Origin: Phialocephala subalpina
Taxonomy: Eukaryota > Ascomycota > Leotiomycetes > Helotiales > Mollisiaceae
Length of the DNA stretch: 64,000 nucleotides
Assembly: GCA_900073065.1 (NCBI GenBank)
Contig: FJOG01000003.1
Coordinates: 2,468,632 to 2,532,631, forward strand
Direction: 5' to 3'
In this document: positions 24,132 to 35,947 of the stretch, piece after piece
How positions within the stretch are numbered: the stretch's first letter is position 1
Layout: every line of letters starts with the position of its first letter
The notes under the pieces: model-generated
The model's database searches: none
Told to the model about the DNA's origin: nothing
What the model saw: only the letters and a program-made list of their open reading frames with translations
Program-made: the position numbers and the translations under genes

Positions 24132-25510
24132 TGATTTTGATTGTACAATAAAGTAGGCACAGGCATATGCATTGGATGGCGTTGGGCTGGCAAGCCTGGT
24201 TGTATACACTTTGTTCAAACAGCCATTCTGCTCCCTCATGAATTTAAAGTCCAGTACGTGCATAGACTATTGTTCTTTGATAGTAAGTCCCTTGCACATC
24301 GATCTCATACCAACTCAACTTATATCAAAGTTTCACCAAGACTTACAGGCCGAAGATCATTGTCTGTGCGGGGTAAGGCATTCCAGCAACGTGTTATTGT
24401 TCGACAAGCCCGGGGACAATCGGCTCTCCTGTTCTCTCACCTTCACAGATCCAAAAGGTGTTCGACCTTAAGCTCCAAAGCTGAGCAAAAGGTCACAAGG
24501 CTGCGTTTCTTTCCTCAGAGGGGTATCCATGCCCTCCACGTCTATAAAAACTCCCCACTGAAGACGTTCAAATACCCATTCCATTCCTGGCCAGATCATC
24601 TACTACGGAGACGAGCAGATCATCGGTACACTCAACGGCTCAATTCCAAGCATGCCGGATCGCATAAAGCTCACAGAGGTCTGCAACCGGGCGACTGCCT
24701 TCCACCTCTGACAGCAGAGCTCGGAGTAAGACTCCATAATCTCCGCCTTGTTTAGATTACCAGTGATTCTTGACAATAACTGTCGGATTCTGCTACTTGA
24801 CAACAGGTGCTCAGTTGATGGTGACTGTCCAGCTGGGTGATGGCTGTCTACTACTGGGACTTGGGAAGAAAGAACAGCTTATCTCTATAAGTTAGGCGGC
24901 AATGCAGACTCCATATTCGCCCAGCCAGATATTGTGGCAGTTCAGTCGGAACTCACGATAAAGATGTTTGTTACATCTCTCCGAGTACTGGGAGCGCGTT
25001 GGCAAGGTCACATTATTCAGAGCAGCATAAAACATTTCCCTTGTCAATCCCATCGCGACTCCAAAGGCTCATGTGGCTAAATCAACTCGTGATCCGATGC
25101 GATGTCTCATGTGACAAGTGACTTCCTCCCGCGACCCGCCGCTCACGATAACAAAGCAGGTTATCAGCATCGAGTTCTTAATTATATATTTCTCTCATTT
25201 CCCTTGTTCGACTCATTCTAGACATCTGTATATAAATCTTGAAGTCATGCGGTGGAGATTTTCTCCCAGAAGGTCCAAGCATCATCCTGACCGTCATTGT
25301 CAGCCTTGTTATACCAGACAAAGCCCCAGTCCGGGGCCCGTCAGGCTACCACTAGAACTACCATTCATTGTTCTCGAACCACATAGTAAAGAAAAGCCAC
25401 CTCACGAACACTCAAGTAAATTCACCTTTTTCCATGAGTGTTCATAAATAAGTGTGCATGACGTGTCTCAAACTTACTCGTTCCTAGACATCGACGCAAC
25501 AAATACAACC
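24132..25510. other. Long intergenic region, possible coding relic
   Basis: A plus-strand frame of 204 codons (24141-24755) has no family pattern. In another frame, 24590-24712 reads like ordinary protein (YYGDEQIIGTLNGS, then PDRIKLTEVCNRATAFHL) before a stop, which may be a relic. The rest is probably promoter and UTR of the F-box-like gene. Confidence 0.35.
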
Positions 25511-26449
25511 ATGTCGCAATGTCTACAACTCAGCCTTTCAGACCTTGAAAACACAATGTCGTTCACTTCGTCTACTACGGCAGCGCTACAAGCTATTACG
25601 AAAGAGATCAGTATGAAGGACGCATCGCAGAATACGCTCATGGATGACATATCGGTCTCGGTGTCATTTTCGCAATCACGGGAAGAGACTGAAATGCAAG
25701 AAGATGAGGTCGAGGAAGTCAAAGATGAGACATGGAAGCAGTTCATGAGAGTTACACCCTTCCTGGGCCTGCCTCCTGAGATCCATCTCAAGATTATAAA
25801 GCTTCTCAACCCGATCGATGCTACCTGTCTCAGCCTAGTCAGGTATGTGCTCATTCTTCGTACTTCGCTCCCATAATTAGAGTTGACTCACCCATAATCT
25901 CCACCTCCTTCCCGTTTCCCGTTTCCCATTCCCTACACGCCACCCACTTCTGAAATAACTGAACCCGAGCTCACTTATCCCCAGTAAATACATTTACCGC
26001 CTCTCACCCCCCTACCTAAACTCATACCCCCTCGACATCGGCTCACCCTCCTCTGCTCACCCTTGCCCCAAAATCGAAGGCTGCAGACACTGTGTCCCAG
26101 TCCTCTATCACCCCGCTCACTGCGAACTTCATTACCATCTTCGACCCTCTGTTCCAAAGGAGCTGAATTACTGTTCTGGGAGATGTCAGAAGTTCACTCT
26201 TCATGAGCAAGAGGGGTACTCGGATTCAAAGGAGATTTGTGGTGAGTGTGGGACTAGTTATAGGCGGAGGTATGAGCGGGGAAGACGCATGTTAGATCAG
26301 TTGAGGCCTGGTGAGAAGCAGATTCGGTTGAATAAGGTATGTGTTTCGTTCCACTGTCTTTTTCTTTTTTGTTCATTCCTTCTCTGCCGTTGATTACCAT
26401 GGACTAGATCCATAACCCCGACATTGAGAAGTTGGATGACTCCCGCTGA
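25511..26449 (+). CDS. F-box-like protein with a Cys-rich C-terminal region
   Basis: Three exons (25511-25842, 25985-26336, 26408-26449) encode 241 residues. The N terminus is acidic and Ser/Thr-rich. A short F-box follows (FLGLPPEIHLKIIKLLNPIDATCLSLVS, joined across intron 1 to KYIYRLSPPYL). The second half is Cys-rich with several CxxC-like pairs (CRHC, CSGRC, CGEC) and then a basic stretch (SYRRRYERGRR). F-box proteins usually recruit substrates to SCF ubiquitin ligases, but no substrate domain is recognisable here. The ATG at 25511 follows ACC and was preferred over the one at 25454. Its specific role is unknown. Confidence 0.72.
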
Positions 26450-26938
26450 ACAGGAAATTACGAACATTCGCTGACTAGTTTATTAGTGGTATAATTCTGC
26501 GGGCACGACATAAGTCACATGCCACATCTGAAGGCTTTGACTTACTGGTACGCTTCGTCAAGCATGTTTACTTTTAGCGCGGTGTTCTGGATGTTCATTT
26601 TAGCTTTTGACTTTCTGCGATGATGTTGGATTTGAGCAATAATAACGACTAACGACCATATGCATACGCATTAGATGGGGGCGTTTCGGGCAGTGCTGAC
26701 TTCCATAGGCCTCGTCAGCTTGGGAACTGGTGGGGTCATGGACGGAGTTATGGATACAAGGAGAGCGGCCTAGATGCGCTGAGTTATGCATTGCTTTTCA
26801 TTCTTGTACATTGGATACGAACCCAATGATTTATTACTCCACGCTGGAAATTTCCCGATTGCATCTGGTCTTCCAGACTTGGTATCATACATACATCGTG
26901 AAGCTAAGTCTCCGTCTCAACATCTGGTTGACGACGTT
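26450..26938. other. Intergenic, no gene seen
   Basis: Convergent 3' flanks of the F-box-like gene and the SMP-C2 pseudogene. No repeat or family-like frame was seen. Confidence 0.4.
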
Positions 26939-29900
26939 TCAGACTGGCTTGCCAATCGTCCTCTTAACCACGAACTTCGTTTCGTCTTTTGCAAACTGGA
27001 GATTCCGCATTGGCTTCCATTGCATCAAACCTTTCTGCTTCCTGTGCAGACCCTTCTGATTATCTCTGTACTGCTCGATCGAGTTCTTCGAATGCGCAGA
27101 CTTCAGCACATTCTCCGCGCCATCACCGTTGGTTTTTTCATCCGCGAACTCGTTGTCATTCTCAGCATCATGGATTCCCAAATCGCTCGACGAATCGGAC
27201 TCGTCCTCTTCTTCGTTATCGGAGGCTTCAGGCATATCCTCTGTCAATCGAGACTCTCCATTGGCAGCGGAGCTGGTACCATTAGCAGATGACTTCTTAT
27301 AGCCACCCTGTCCAGCATACTGAGCTGGATCCTGCCCAAAGGCTCCGCTCCAATCCGTACCACCTTTCGACAGCCATTTCTTCTTCTCCTTCTCATCAGC
27401 CTGAGACAACACGTCTCGTCCTTGAGTCAGGGACTGATCATGGAGTTCCTGAACCGCAGGCGGCATCCCTTTCGTGACGATAGTCTCGTGGACTCCTTCA
27501 GAATGGCAAGCCTCCCACGTCTCTTGAGTCTCTTGAGTCTCGCGAGAATCATTATCCGTGATGAATTTCGAGCGAGCTTCATCCGTGCCAGCTTTGAACC
27601 GTCCTCGGAACCGTAGGCGTCCTATGTCCTCGATCGCAATGTCTGGAATATCCTTGAAATTATCTTCCGTGATGTAGTTTTGTGTTAATCTCACTCCTTT
27701 ATCCGTCTTCGATCGGAATACTGATGCCCTCCTCTTTGTTATCCTCGAGATGATGCAGCCAGATTATCGCATAAGCATCTGCGGATCTCTTACTCGCGGT
27801 ATGGAACTCGAAGACGATGGGAGAGCGGTATCGATATCTGACAGGAAGTCAGACATTGTGCTCCTTTGCCACATCCCAGTACATGCCATCACCTTCGTCC
27901 GTTTTCTTGCATTGCGTGCGACCTGTTCGCATCTTCAGGTTAGCGGTAGAGTTATAGCCAATAGATGGGATCTGGTCGGATGTGAATTCGAAAGTTCCTA
28001 CGTCCCAACCGAGCTGTTGTGGCGGAAGACGGGTCTCGACGCTTCGCCAGAGGATCGAGATTCGGATTCGTCCGAAACCGATACCGCCGTCCAGTGGATA
28101 CCATCTTGTTACCTGGGAGCTGGTTTGGAGGATATCGGAGAGCTTGAGAAGTACGACACCTAGGATGGGATCGTGTTGTCTCATTCGCTGATCTCGGACT
28201 GTGACTGTGATGATGGCAGATCGCCAGTCGTGCATGAAGCGTTCGGTTCCTGCGTTGAAGATGGGCTTGCTGCTAACGACTTTCGTTCTTGTTCGGTATA
28301 CCTAGAAAAGTCAGTGCGGGTGTCCCAGGTGGTGTGGGATATTGATGGGAGGCGCCAGTTCCTCTTCAAGCGACGTGGTTCAACTTACCAACTTGTCATT
28401 GAACAAGATAGTGCAATAACCACTTGGAAGGTCCTTATGCTCTTCCTCCTTGTTCTCGCTAGCTGGTGCAGCAGGCTCATATTTTCTACCCTTTCGCTTA
28501 CCATTACTTTCTTTCATGTTATGAAGTTCGATGTGGACAATTTGATGAACAATAACGCTACAAATACCGCTGGGCCATAATGGATCGGGTGGTGTGTGGA
28601 CAACAGCATCCTCAGTTGCGTTGCCCAATGTTCCCTTGTCGTTTTGAAATGCTGCATGGTCCTTGAGCTGGTCTGGGAGATTAACATCCTTCCCGTGGAT
28701 TCTGAGTGCTGGTCTGAACTGTGAGTTTCCGAAGTATCCAACTTCCCAGTGCAGCTCTCCAGGCATGCTCGAGTTCTCATCCATGCCTCGAAGTTTCAAA
28801 TTTTGGGGGTACATCTTGCCAGGATGTTGAATCATCTTCTGCATCGAAAGCTCGACCTTGCCAACAACATCATCCGAAGTAGAACGATCCGAGTACCAAA
28901 GTTCCATCGAAAGTTGTTCATCGACCTTGATCAGACCCGGCGTCACGAGAAGAGCACAAGTCTCTTCCCAGACTAGATTGAGGTTATCTTGAATGACACG
29001 AGTATAATACATCGGTTTGCCGTATTTGGAGAAACTGACTGTGATGTATGGATCACTGCCGCCTCCTTTGCTTCCACGACGATCTTGCTTGCTGAGTCCA
29101 GAGGCTCGGTGGATTCTAATCCATAGGATGCCGATGGCTTCCGTTTCCTTTTGGATCTTGTCGCCTTGGAGCAGCTTACCCATATCAAGGGTCATCGACT
29201 TCGGTGCTACATATTCATTCGCAGCGCGCCTCAAGTTCGGTTAGCAGGAGGGACATTTTCAGAATGGGAGTTACTTACCGATCGCATAGTTGACGAAATT
29301 GGAGATGAGAGGAAGATTGAAGAAGTTGATTCCGGTTTGAATCATAGGAACACAGCCAGCTTGAACCTTGGGCAGTCCCATAAGTGTGAAGGTTAATGCT
29401 TTCAGGAAAGGGGGCTCATGCGACATTTGAAGCCCCAAGCGAACGGTCCTGACCAGCCCCTGAAGCTCGACGAAAATTGGAATTGGTCTAGACAATTGTC
29501 AGCCAAATTCGATTCTGATAGCCTAGGGCAATGAGGTATGCGTACACTTCAAAAAAGTCCCTTGACACCGAGATAGAAAAACCAGCTGCATGTGCATGTT
29601 CTTTGCCTTTTCGGAAGTATTACCACTAGAAGGCTTAGCATGGTATGAGAACGAGCATTCCAGGTTGTAGTAATCTCCTCCCTCCTCGTCAGCAGCCAGT
29701 TCCTGGGGATCTTTGTTCTGCTCGTTTTGCATGTGAATATCGTCCTTCAACTCTTGCACATGCCCGTCTGGAAGAGCACGCAAGCTGAGAATTCGGAATG
29801 AGTTGTTTCTTTGATTGATCTCAGCGACTTGGACATCCTCGATAACTCCTGGAACTGAAGCTTGCATGACATCCTCCACTGTATCTGCCACGCTAATAAA

Positions 29901-30780
29901 CATTTCTGGGTCAATGGGGCCTCACATCACCCCAAGAAAAGTGTTCATCCAATCTACAGATTCTGGGATGAGGTCTGCAGTAGCCTGGTATCGTTAGCCA
30001 AGAGTCATATACTAAATAGTACCAGAACATACGTGTTGTCCACGAGTTTTCTCACTCTCCCACTCGAGTTCTCGGCCAGAGCGAACCACCCCCTTCATCC
30101 AAAGGAACACCCCCGAAGCAACGCACATGGCTAGAGGAATAAGGCCGTAGAGAGCGCATCCAAACATATTTCCAAGAACCACAATAGCTACGACAATGCC
30201 TGCTGCCAATATTGTTGCCTTCTTCTCTAAAGCCTCGTACAGTGGCCCGTAGCTTATCGATGGCGTAGGGTGAAAGAGGATGTTTGCCTTTTCTCCATGA
30301 ATAGGAACATCGGACGTGCTGCCAGGCTCGACTGGGTCCGGAGGTGCTGTAATGTCTTGATTTCTCCTGTACTCTACCCCGGACTGGGTGGGCTCTGTCT
30401 TTGCTGTTGTTTCCTTTCCAAGGTTCGCGTTTGGTACGGACAACTTAAATCAATCAGCCTCCCATCTAAAAACACGCATGCCCCCCTACCTGTGGATAGT
30501 CCACAGCCTTCATAAAATCCTTGTTGACATCCTCAATGGTGACTTGCTTCCCCGTTACCGGATCCGTGACAAGTTTCCTGCTTTCAGGTGCCTTCGACTT
30601 CTGAGCATTTACATGATCGACTGCCTCGCCGCCACTCTTGCCTTGCATCTGCTCATTGATCTTCTTGTTTCGTTCCTTTTTGTCCACATCGAGACTTTCG
30701 ACGAACCTTTGGATATTCGGGATAGGATTCGCGCCGGAATAATGGCCTCCGGGACCTTTCTTGTCCAAATTAGAAGCCAT
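26939..30780 (-). pseudogene. Tricalbin/Mug190-like SMP and C2 domain gene with several disabling lesions
   Basis: Ordered pieces of a fungal ER-plasma-membrane tether can be read: a charged leader (30780-30490), two membrane helices (ATILAAGIVVAIVVLGNMF and YGLIPLAMCVASGVFLWM), an SMP lipid-transfer domain, then C2 domains (SGLSKQD, GGSDPYITV, YRTRTK) and an acidic tail. Normal introns lie at 30444-30489, 29985-30032, 29488-29545 and 28302-28388. The frame is broken by an in-frame TGA at 29922-29924 where the family has Trp, apparent +1 shifts at T-runs (29577-29581 and 29551-29556), a 2-nt phase problem at the junction near 29239, a TGA at 27849-27851 where Arg is expected (EHNV-stop-LPVRYRY), and an apparent 2-nt loss near 27710. 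S. pombe Mug190 has this architecture. If assembly errors were responsible, the gene would be intact. Confidence 0.75.
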
Positions 30781-31581
30781 TTTGAAACTTTGAGGTTGCG
30801 TTCCAGTAAATCGAAGCTCTTGGGGGGGCAGTATCCAGGTCGGTCAACGCTGATAATCAGAGCTTCGACCAGAATGAACGGTGTTGAAACTGCTCGAACC
30901 TGCAGCTTGCTCCAAACAGAATAGAAAACATTCAGACAGAGAACAAAATGGACAAATGTAAGTTACGAAGAAGAGCTGAACTGAAGTTCATTTCAAGCTT
31001 GAACAGGCCAAGCACACATGTGATGTCATCGCTAAAGCTTTATACAGCGAGCCGCGTGTGTGGCTAGAGATCAGTGGCGCAAATGGCCATCTTCAAGGAC
31101 AATCCCCCACCAGCTTGTTGTGCATTAGAATATTTCGAAGCTGTAGAGGCCATTGAGTAACAATGCATGATAATGATGAAAGATAGAAGGTAAGGACGTC
31201 GAGAAAGAGTTCGACCCCTATTCTGCAATCCCTGCGATCTGCTTTGGGAAGCGAGTTACCCCTGTCGCTACAATAGTGGGGTAGCATCGACCTACATCCC
31301 CACGTGTTGAATGCTTACACACGTCTCTAAGTAACGTTTCTTTGGCTAACCGTATGCCAACATTGCAGTTCAAGATCTCTTCGTTATGTCTCCTCAAATC
31401 TCTCGTTACTAACTTACTCTTGTCAATCAATTTCTGCACAATATCAACCCCTCGTTTACCCCGCACCTTATCGTAGATTGCTCTACAGTACCTGGATCAT
31501 TGAGTGTAGGCTTTCCCAATACCGGAAGATTGAGAGCTATAGCTAAATTATTCCAGTACCTATATACATTCAAGTGTCACT
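30781..31581. other. Divergent upstream region with a small orphan open frame
   Basis: This is the upstream region of the SMP-C2 pseudogene and of the deacetylase gene. A minus-strand open frame (about 31493-31218) has helical, charged composition (IVQKLIDKSKLVTRDLRR). It may be a gene fragment, but it has no recognisable family and no clear start. Confidence 0.35.
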
Positions 31582-32824
31582 ATGGCAGCCCAATTCATCA
31601 ACTGCCGCCAATGCATAGGCGGCAAGCTCATCTCCTCACCTCTCACAATCAACGCTGAGGGACTGATTATCCCCAACAATCCACTCCCACCCAATACCAC
31701 CACAATCGACCTTAAAAACGCCATCATCTCCCCAGGTTTCATCGAGCTCCAAATAAACGGCGCCCTAGGCTTCCACTTCGCCCACACCAAACCACCATCT
31801 GACTACTCCGCCGGCGTCTCAAAACTAGCCCACTACCTCCCCAGCACCGGCGTAACAGGATTCTTTCCCACCGTTCCCACCGTCTCCTCTTCCGTATTTA
31901 AACAAGTCCTCCCATTTCTCGCTCCAAGAGAGGAAGAAGGTGCAGCTAGTGTGTTAGGAGCTCATGTCGAAGGACCGTTTTTAGCACCTAGTAAGAAGGG
32001 GGCGCATGATGCGTCTAATATGTTCATCCCATCGGCCGCTTCGTTGGAGGACGTTTATGGAGAAGAGAGTTTGAAAGAAAGTATACGAGTTTGTACATTG
32101 GCTCCCGAATTACCAGGGGCCTTGGAGCACATCAAGAAATTGAGAGAGTACGGTGTGAGTGTTTCGATGGGCCACTCTGCGGCGAATTTTGGGCAGGGAG
32201 TTGAGGGGATAAAAGCTGGTGCGAATTTGATTACGCATACGTTTAATGCGATGAATCCGTTGCATCATCGGGAACCCGGACTGCCTGGTACATTCCCCTC
32301 TTCCTCAATCCAAAATTGTCCATTTTCATTTCAGATATCAAATGCTGAACTCGATCACAGGACTCCTCTCCTCCCCCTCTCCTCCCTACTTCTCCCTAAT
32401 AGCTGACTCCATCCACCTACACCCCAACATCGTCTCCCTCGCCTACCGCTCCTCGCCCACGCACTGCATTCTCATTACCGACTCCATCGAACTCTCCGGC
32501 CTTCCCGACGGCATCTACCCAGGCCACGCCCAAATCCCGCACCAACAACTGAAAACCGGAAACAAAGTTACAATTCTAAACACAGATACTTTGATCGGGA
32601 CTTGTATAGGTCTCGACGAGTGTATTAGGAATCTGATGGCGTGGGCGGGGATTGGGGTTGAAGAAGCTGTTATGTGTGTTACGGAGAATGTGGCGGAGGC
32701 GGTGGGGTTGAGAGATCGCGCGAAGTTGGAGGTGGGGAGGAGGGGGGATTTTGTTGTTTTAAGTGAAAGTGGGGAGGTGGTGAGCACGTGGATGTTGGGA
32801 ACGAGGGTTTGGGGTGAGGAATGA
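31582..32824 (+). CDS. N-acetylglucosamine-6-phosphate deacetylase
   Basis: Two exons (31582-32287, 32361-32824) encode 389 residues. The enzyme removes acetate from GlcNAc-6-P in amino-sugar catabolism, for example of chitin products. Amidohydrolase motifs are present: PGFIELQINGALG at the start of the barrel, HVEGPF (H128, E130) for metal, GHSAA, ITHTFNAMNPLHHREPG, and the catalytic-Asp region LITDSIELSGLPDG. The C-terminal strand domain (LEVGRRGDFVVL) is complete. The intron at 32288-32360 has a TGCTGAAC branch site. The acceptor was chosen because it gives REPGLPG-LLSSPSPPYFSLIADSIHLHP. The nearby genes are not other amino-sugar genes. Confidence 0.92.
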
Positions 32825-33264
32825 GCGGAGGGAGGGATGCGACGGCGAGAGAGGGTGGGCGGAGAAGAAGGCGGAGAATAGGGAGAATGTGGGTGATTGA
32901 ATGTCTAACTTTCGTGTTAGAAGTATGGGCGCCGTCGACGAGGCGATATTATTGGTGCCGAGTTCGGTGATCGAGTTCAGTACGACATTAGACTGAGAAG
33001 ATAGGAGGCAAGTGCCAGCGAAAGATTTTTGCATTTTGTTAATAAAGCTATGTCCAATCATAGCTATCCCAGCTCCTTATGAGCAATTTCTGCCATCATT
33101 GGAAAGTATGCAATCCCACCGTATCAGCAAAGTGTATCCGCTCCATATCAATGCAATGTCCCTACTCCACATACCGATGCTAAACAATATTCGTACAAGT
33201 TGATTACATCAACCGTCTTCGATCATAAATCGAAGAGGGCGACGATCTCAAAGAGCGGGGATCT
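32825..33264. other. Convergent 3' flanks
   Basis: Between the stops of two convergent genes. The G- and A-rich start is probably the deacetylase 3' UTR. No gene is visible. Confidence 0.5.
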
Positions 33265-34868
33265 TCAAATATCCTTCAAGCCTCCAATAATAGCCATCAA
33301 AGCAATAATTGCTACAGTAGTCAGTACCAAAGTTCCAATCAAGCAGAGGAATGGAAACTTACCAGCAGCCGCAGTCACAATATAAAGAGCCAAAGTCCAA
33401 GCAGTGACAACATCACCTCGTCCATTCATGTACCAGAAACCGATAGCGAGAGACAAAAGTAGTGGGACAGCAACAACGATACTCAATCGATAGCTCGACC
33501 AATCATAGATCAGCTGTAATGAGTACCGTCCTTCCAGAGGATTGTTCTTGCCATCATTGAGGTTCTTATGAACCCAACCTTGCCAAGCACGAGCAACATC
33601 ATCGTCATAGTGGCGATATGATGCTCGATATGCGAGGTACATCTGGCATAGAACTGCTTCTTGGGATGCGTTGAGAATTAGAGGAATGTGGGCACCTCTC
33701 GAAATATCACACTGGGACTGGTCAGCTGGTGAATTTTGAAAGGGTGTGCGATGCTTACTTTGTAAAGTCCAAATCCTCTCAAGCCCCGCAAAGACAAGAA
33801 TCTCCGATATCCTCTGACATTCCGCTCGCCTTTCCTCATCATCTTGAATAACTCCTCTGGTCTCTCGAATTGCAAGATTCGCTCGTTTGGATCACTAGCT
33901 GTTCGAACAAACCATCCGATCACGATGTACGGCTTCTGCTCAGGCATGATGATCTCGACCTGTCGTTTGATATGGTCTCTAGTTGCCTCGATGCGGTCTT
34001 CGAAGACAGGACAATGACTATGAGAAGAACGGCTGTGTCTGTTTCTGGAGCCTGAGCCAGAGTGATCCGGGTGTCTGGATTCGCTCAAACTATCTCGGAT
34101 GCGTTGGATGACACCGAGCTTGATATCTGAGGTTTGGCTGGTCGCGCTGACGAAGCTGGCTCGAGGACCTTGCTTTGCCGGAGGAGTTGGGATATCCAGC
34201 TGGAGCTCCGACGATGTTTGAGTCTCGTCATTGATCATGGTGTTCCGAGCAGGCTGTAGATTCTCTTGTTGGTTCGCTGGCGTGGGTTGTCGACCACGTG
34301 TAGGAGATTCTTGCATGGCCATTCTGACGCTCCTCTTTTCTCGAAGTCGAAACAGGACCTTCTCGGTAGCTTTCTTCAAGATCCTGCGTCGTCTTGCCAT
34401 AAGGTAGAGGAGCCACAGTCGAGGTTCATCCATTCTCTTCAGCCAGTCAATTCTCGCCTTCCAGATGGCCCTCTGACGATACATTCGGATATTCCACCAT
34501 TTGACAGCGTGAACCAAATCTTCCAGCCTCCTCTGCTCTCTACCGAAGTCATCGAACATAGCCTTGAAATCATCGTAGTTGTAGTTTTCTGGTTCGTCAG
34601 TCTGGAGCAACTTCAAGAAAAGTCGAGCTTCGGTTCCAGTTAAACCAACTCTTCTTGCGCATCTTTCATCAGCCCAGAAGACGTTGCCATTGTTGGACTT
34701 GATAATCGGAGGAATATCGTCAAGCTCAATTACCTCGAGTGATCTCCTCAATGGCTGCGCACCTCTTGTAGAGGTTCTGCCTGATCTCGGGAGAAGAGGA
34801 TCAGCGGGGTTCTCATAGTCAAGCGAAACCTTGTCGTATTGATTCTCGATATCAGTTGAGGACTGCAT
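33265..34868 (-). CDS. Uncharacterised fungal protein with C-terminal membrane helices
   Basis: Three exons (33759-34868, 33363-33711, 33265-33311) encode 501 residues. I do not recognise a named domain. Residues about 60-180 form a compact helical region (VFWADERCARRVGLTGTEARLFLKLLQTDEPENYNYDDF, then AVKWWNIRMYRQRAIWKAR). A disordered Ser-rich linker follows, then a conserved-looking segment (PYIVIGWFVRT, EELFKMMRKGERNVRGYRRFLSLRGLRGFGLYKCDI), then hydrophobic helices (SIVVAVPLLLSLAIGFWYM and TAWTLALYIV) at the C terminus. The last intron (33312-33362) is 51 bp with no stop, so retention would add 17 mostly hydrophobic residues. MQSSTD at 34868 was chosen as the start. Cellular location is inferred to be a membrane. 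Confidence 0.75.
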
Positions 34869-35804
34869 CTTGAAATCGCACCCTCGTTGGGCTAGAACAT
34901 GGGTACTGAGACAGATGGTGATGTTGAGAGCGCTGGCATTTGTTAGCAAATCTTGGACGGGAGACGTTACTTATTTACTCACAAGCCTCACCGACGCGGA
35001 TTCTCCACCGTGTCTTTGCCAAGACTTATTCTCGTAATTCCTCTTCAGCTTCGGACCTTGAGAAGTAAAGGCTGCAGTGAAATGGGGCCGCGAAGGAGGC
35101 TGCAGGTGACTATTGAAGCCTTGGCAGGCAGTCACAGTTGGGGGCTGAATGCTTACTCAATAATCGAGGGTGAAGTGAAGCATGAGGCAATTGGATATGT
35201 TTATAGAAGAATCGGATGAAAGAGCTTTAGCCTTGTCGGTGTGTGACTCTGTCCGCGTGAGGCTCGTCATTGTCTGCTCGTGGTTGGGTCATCTGAACGC
35301 TGTCAACCGAAGAGGGAAGCGACATTCGCCTGCATCTGTGCAGCTTCACAAGGCAACAAAAGGTTGCAAATAAGGACAAAAGTGACACAAGCGTGACCAT
35401 CTTGAAGTTTTATTTTTTTAATTTTTTAATTTTTTTTTGGAATGGATATTTCAGTTGCATTTAATCAATGTGCTTCTGAGCGAATTGTTTGTGCCCTGAA
35501 TTTACAGGGGTTAAGTACGAGTGAACCCAACAGCTGGTGCAGCACTGAAACTCAGCGATGAAGCCCTGAAGCGAGCTTTTTGTGCCCGCGAATCAATACC
35601 GCCGAAATCTCTTACAGGTACTCGTTCTCCAGCATCGGACTGCTTGCAATTCCAATAGTTGGAAAGGAGCCATCGAATGAAACGTCGCGAGCAATGGATT
35701 AGAAGTGTTCACTCTTGAGTCGATTTAGGGGCATTCAGGCTAAGCGAACCTGACAGCAGGCCATTAAATTCATTTCCTTGCCATTGCCTCAGATGGCATC
35801 AAGG
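34869..35804. other. Intergenic region with an A/T homopolymer tract
   Basis: Upstream region of the membrane-protein gene. The strand from about 35409 to 35440 is almost all T and A. No gene was found. Confidence 0.45.
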
Positions 35805-35925
35805 TACGAAGGGTAGGTTTTAAAGTATTGAGCCATTGTCCGAGCTTTCCTCTCCCAAATACTTGATTTTGGTAGGGAAAATCACGTACGTGCATGGCTC
35901 ATTACTTTAAAACCTACCCCTCGTA
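35805..35925. mobile_element. MITE-like element with 32-bp terminal inverted repeats
   Basis: The left arm (35805-35836) and right arm (35894-35925) are inverted copies that match at 30 of 32 positions. The core of the arm is GGGTAGGTTTTAAAGTATTG. The total length is 121 bp with a 57-bp unique centre that contains ACGTACGT-like sequence. Both arms end in TA at the outer edge, compatible with a TA target as in Tc1/mariner-type MITEs. The right arm ends 22 bp beyond the stop codon of the amino-acid permease, so the element lies in or at its 3' UTR. It could also be an RNA hairpin or terminator-like structure. No transposase is nearby. Confidence 0.65.
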
Positions 35926-35947
35926 GACATGAACATTATAGGAACTC

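Noticed and set aside
24141..24755. Open frame of 204 codons downstream of COX11
   Set aside because: Composition looks random and no motif is seen.
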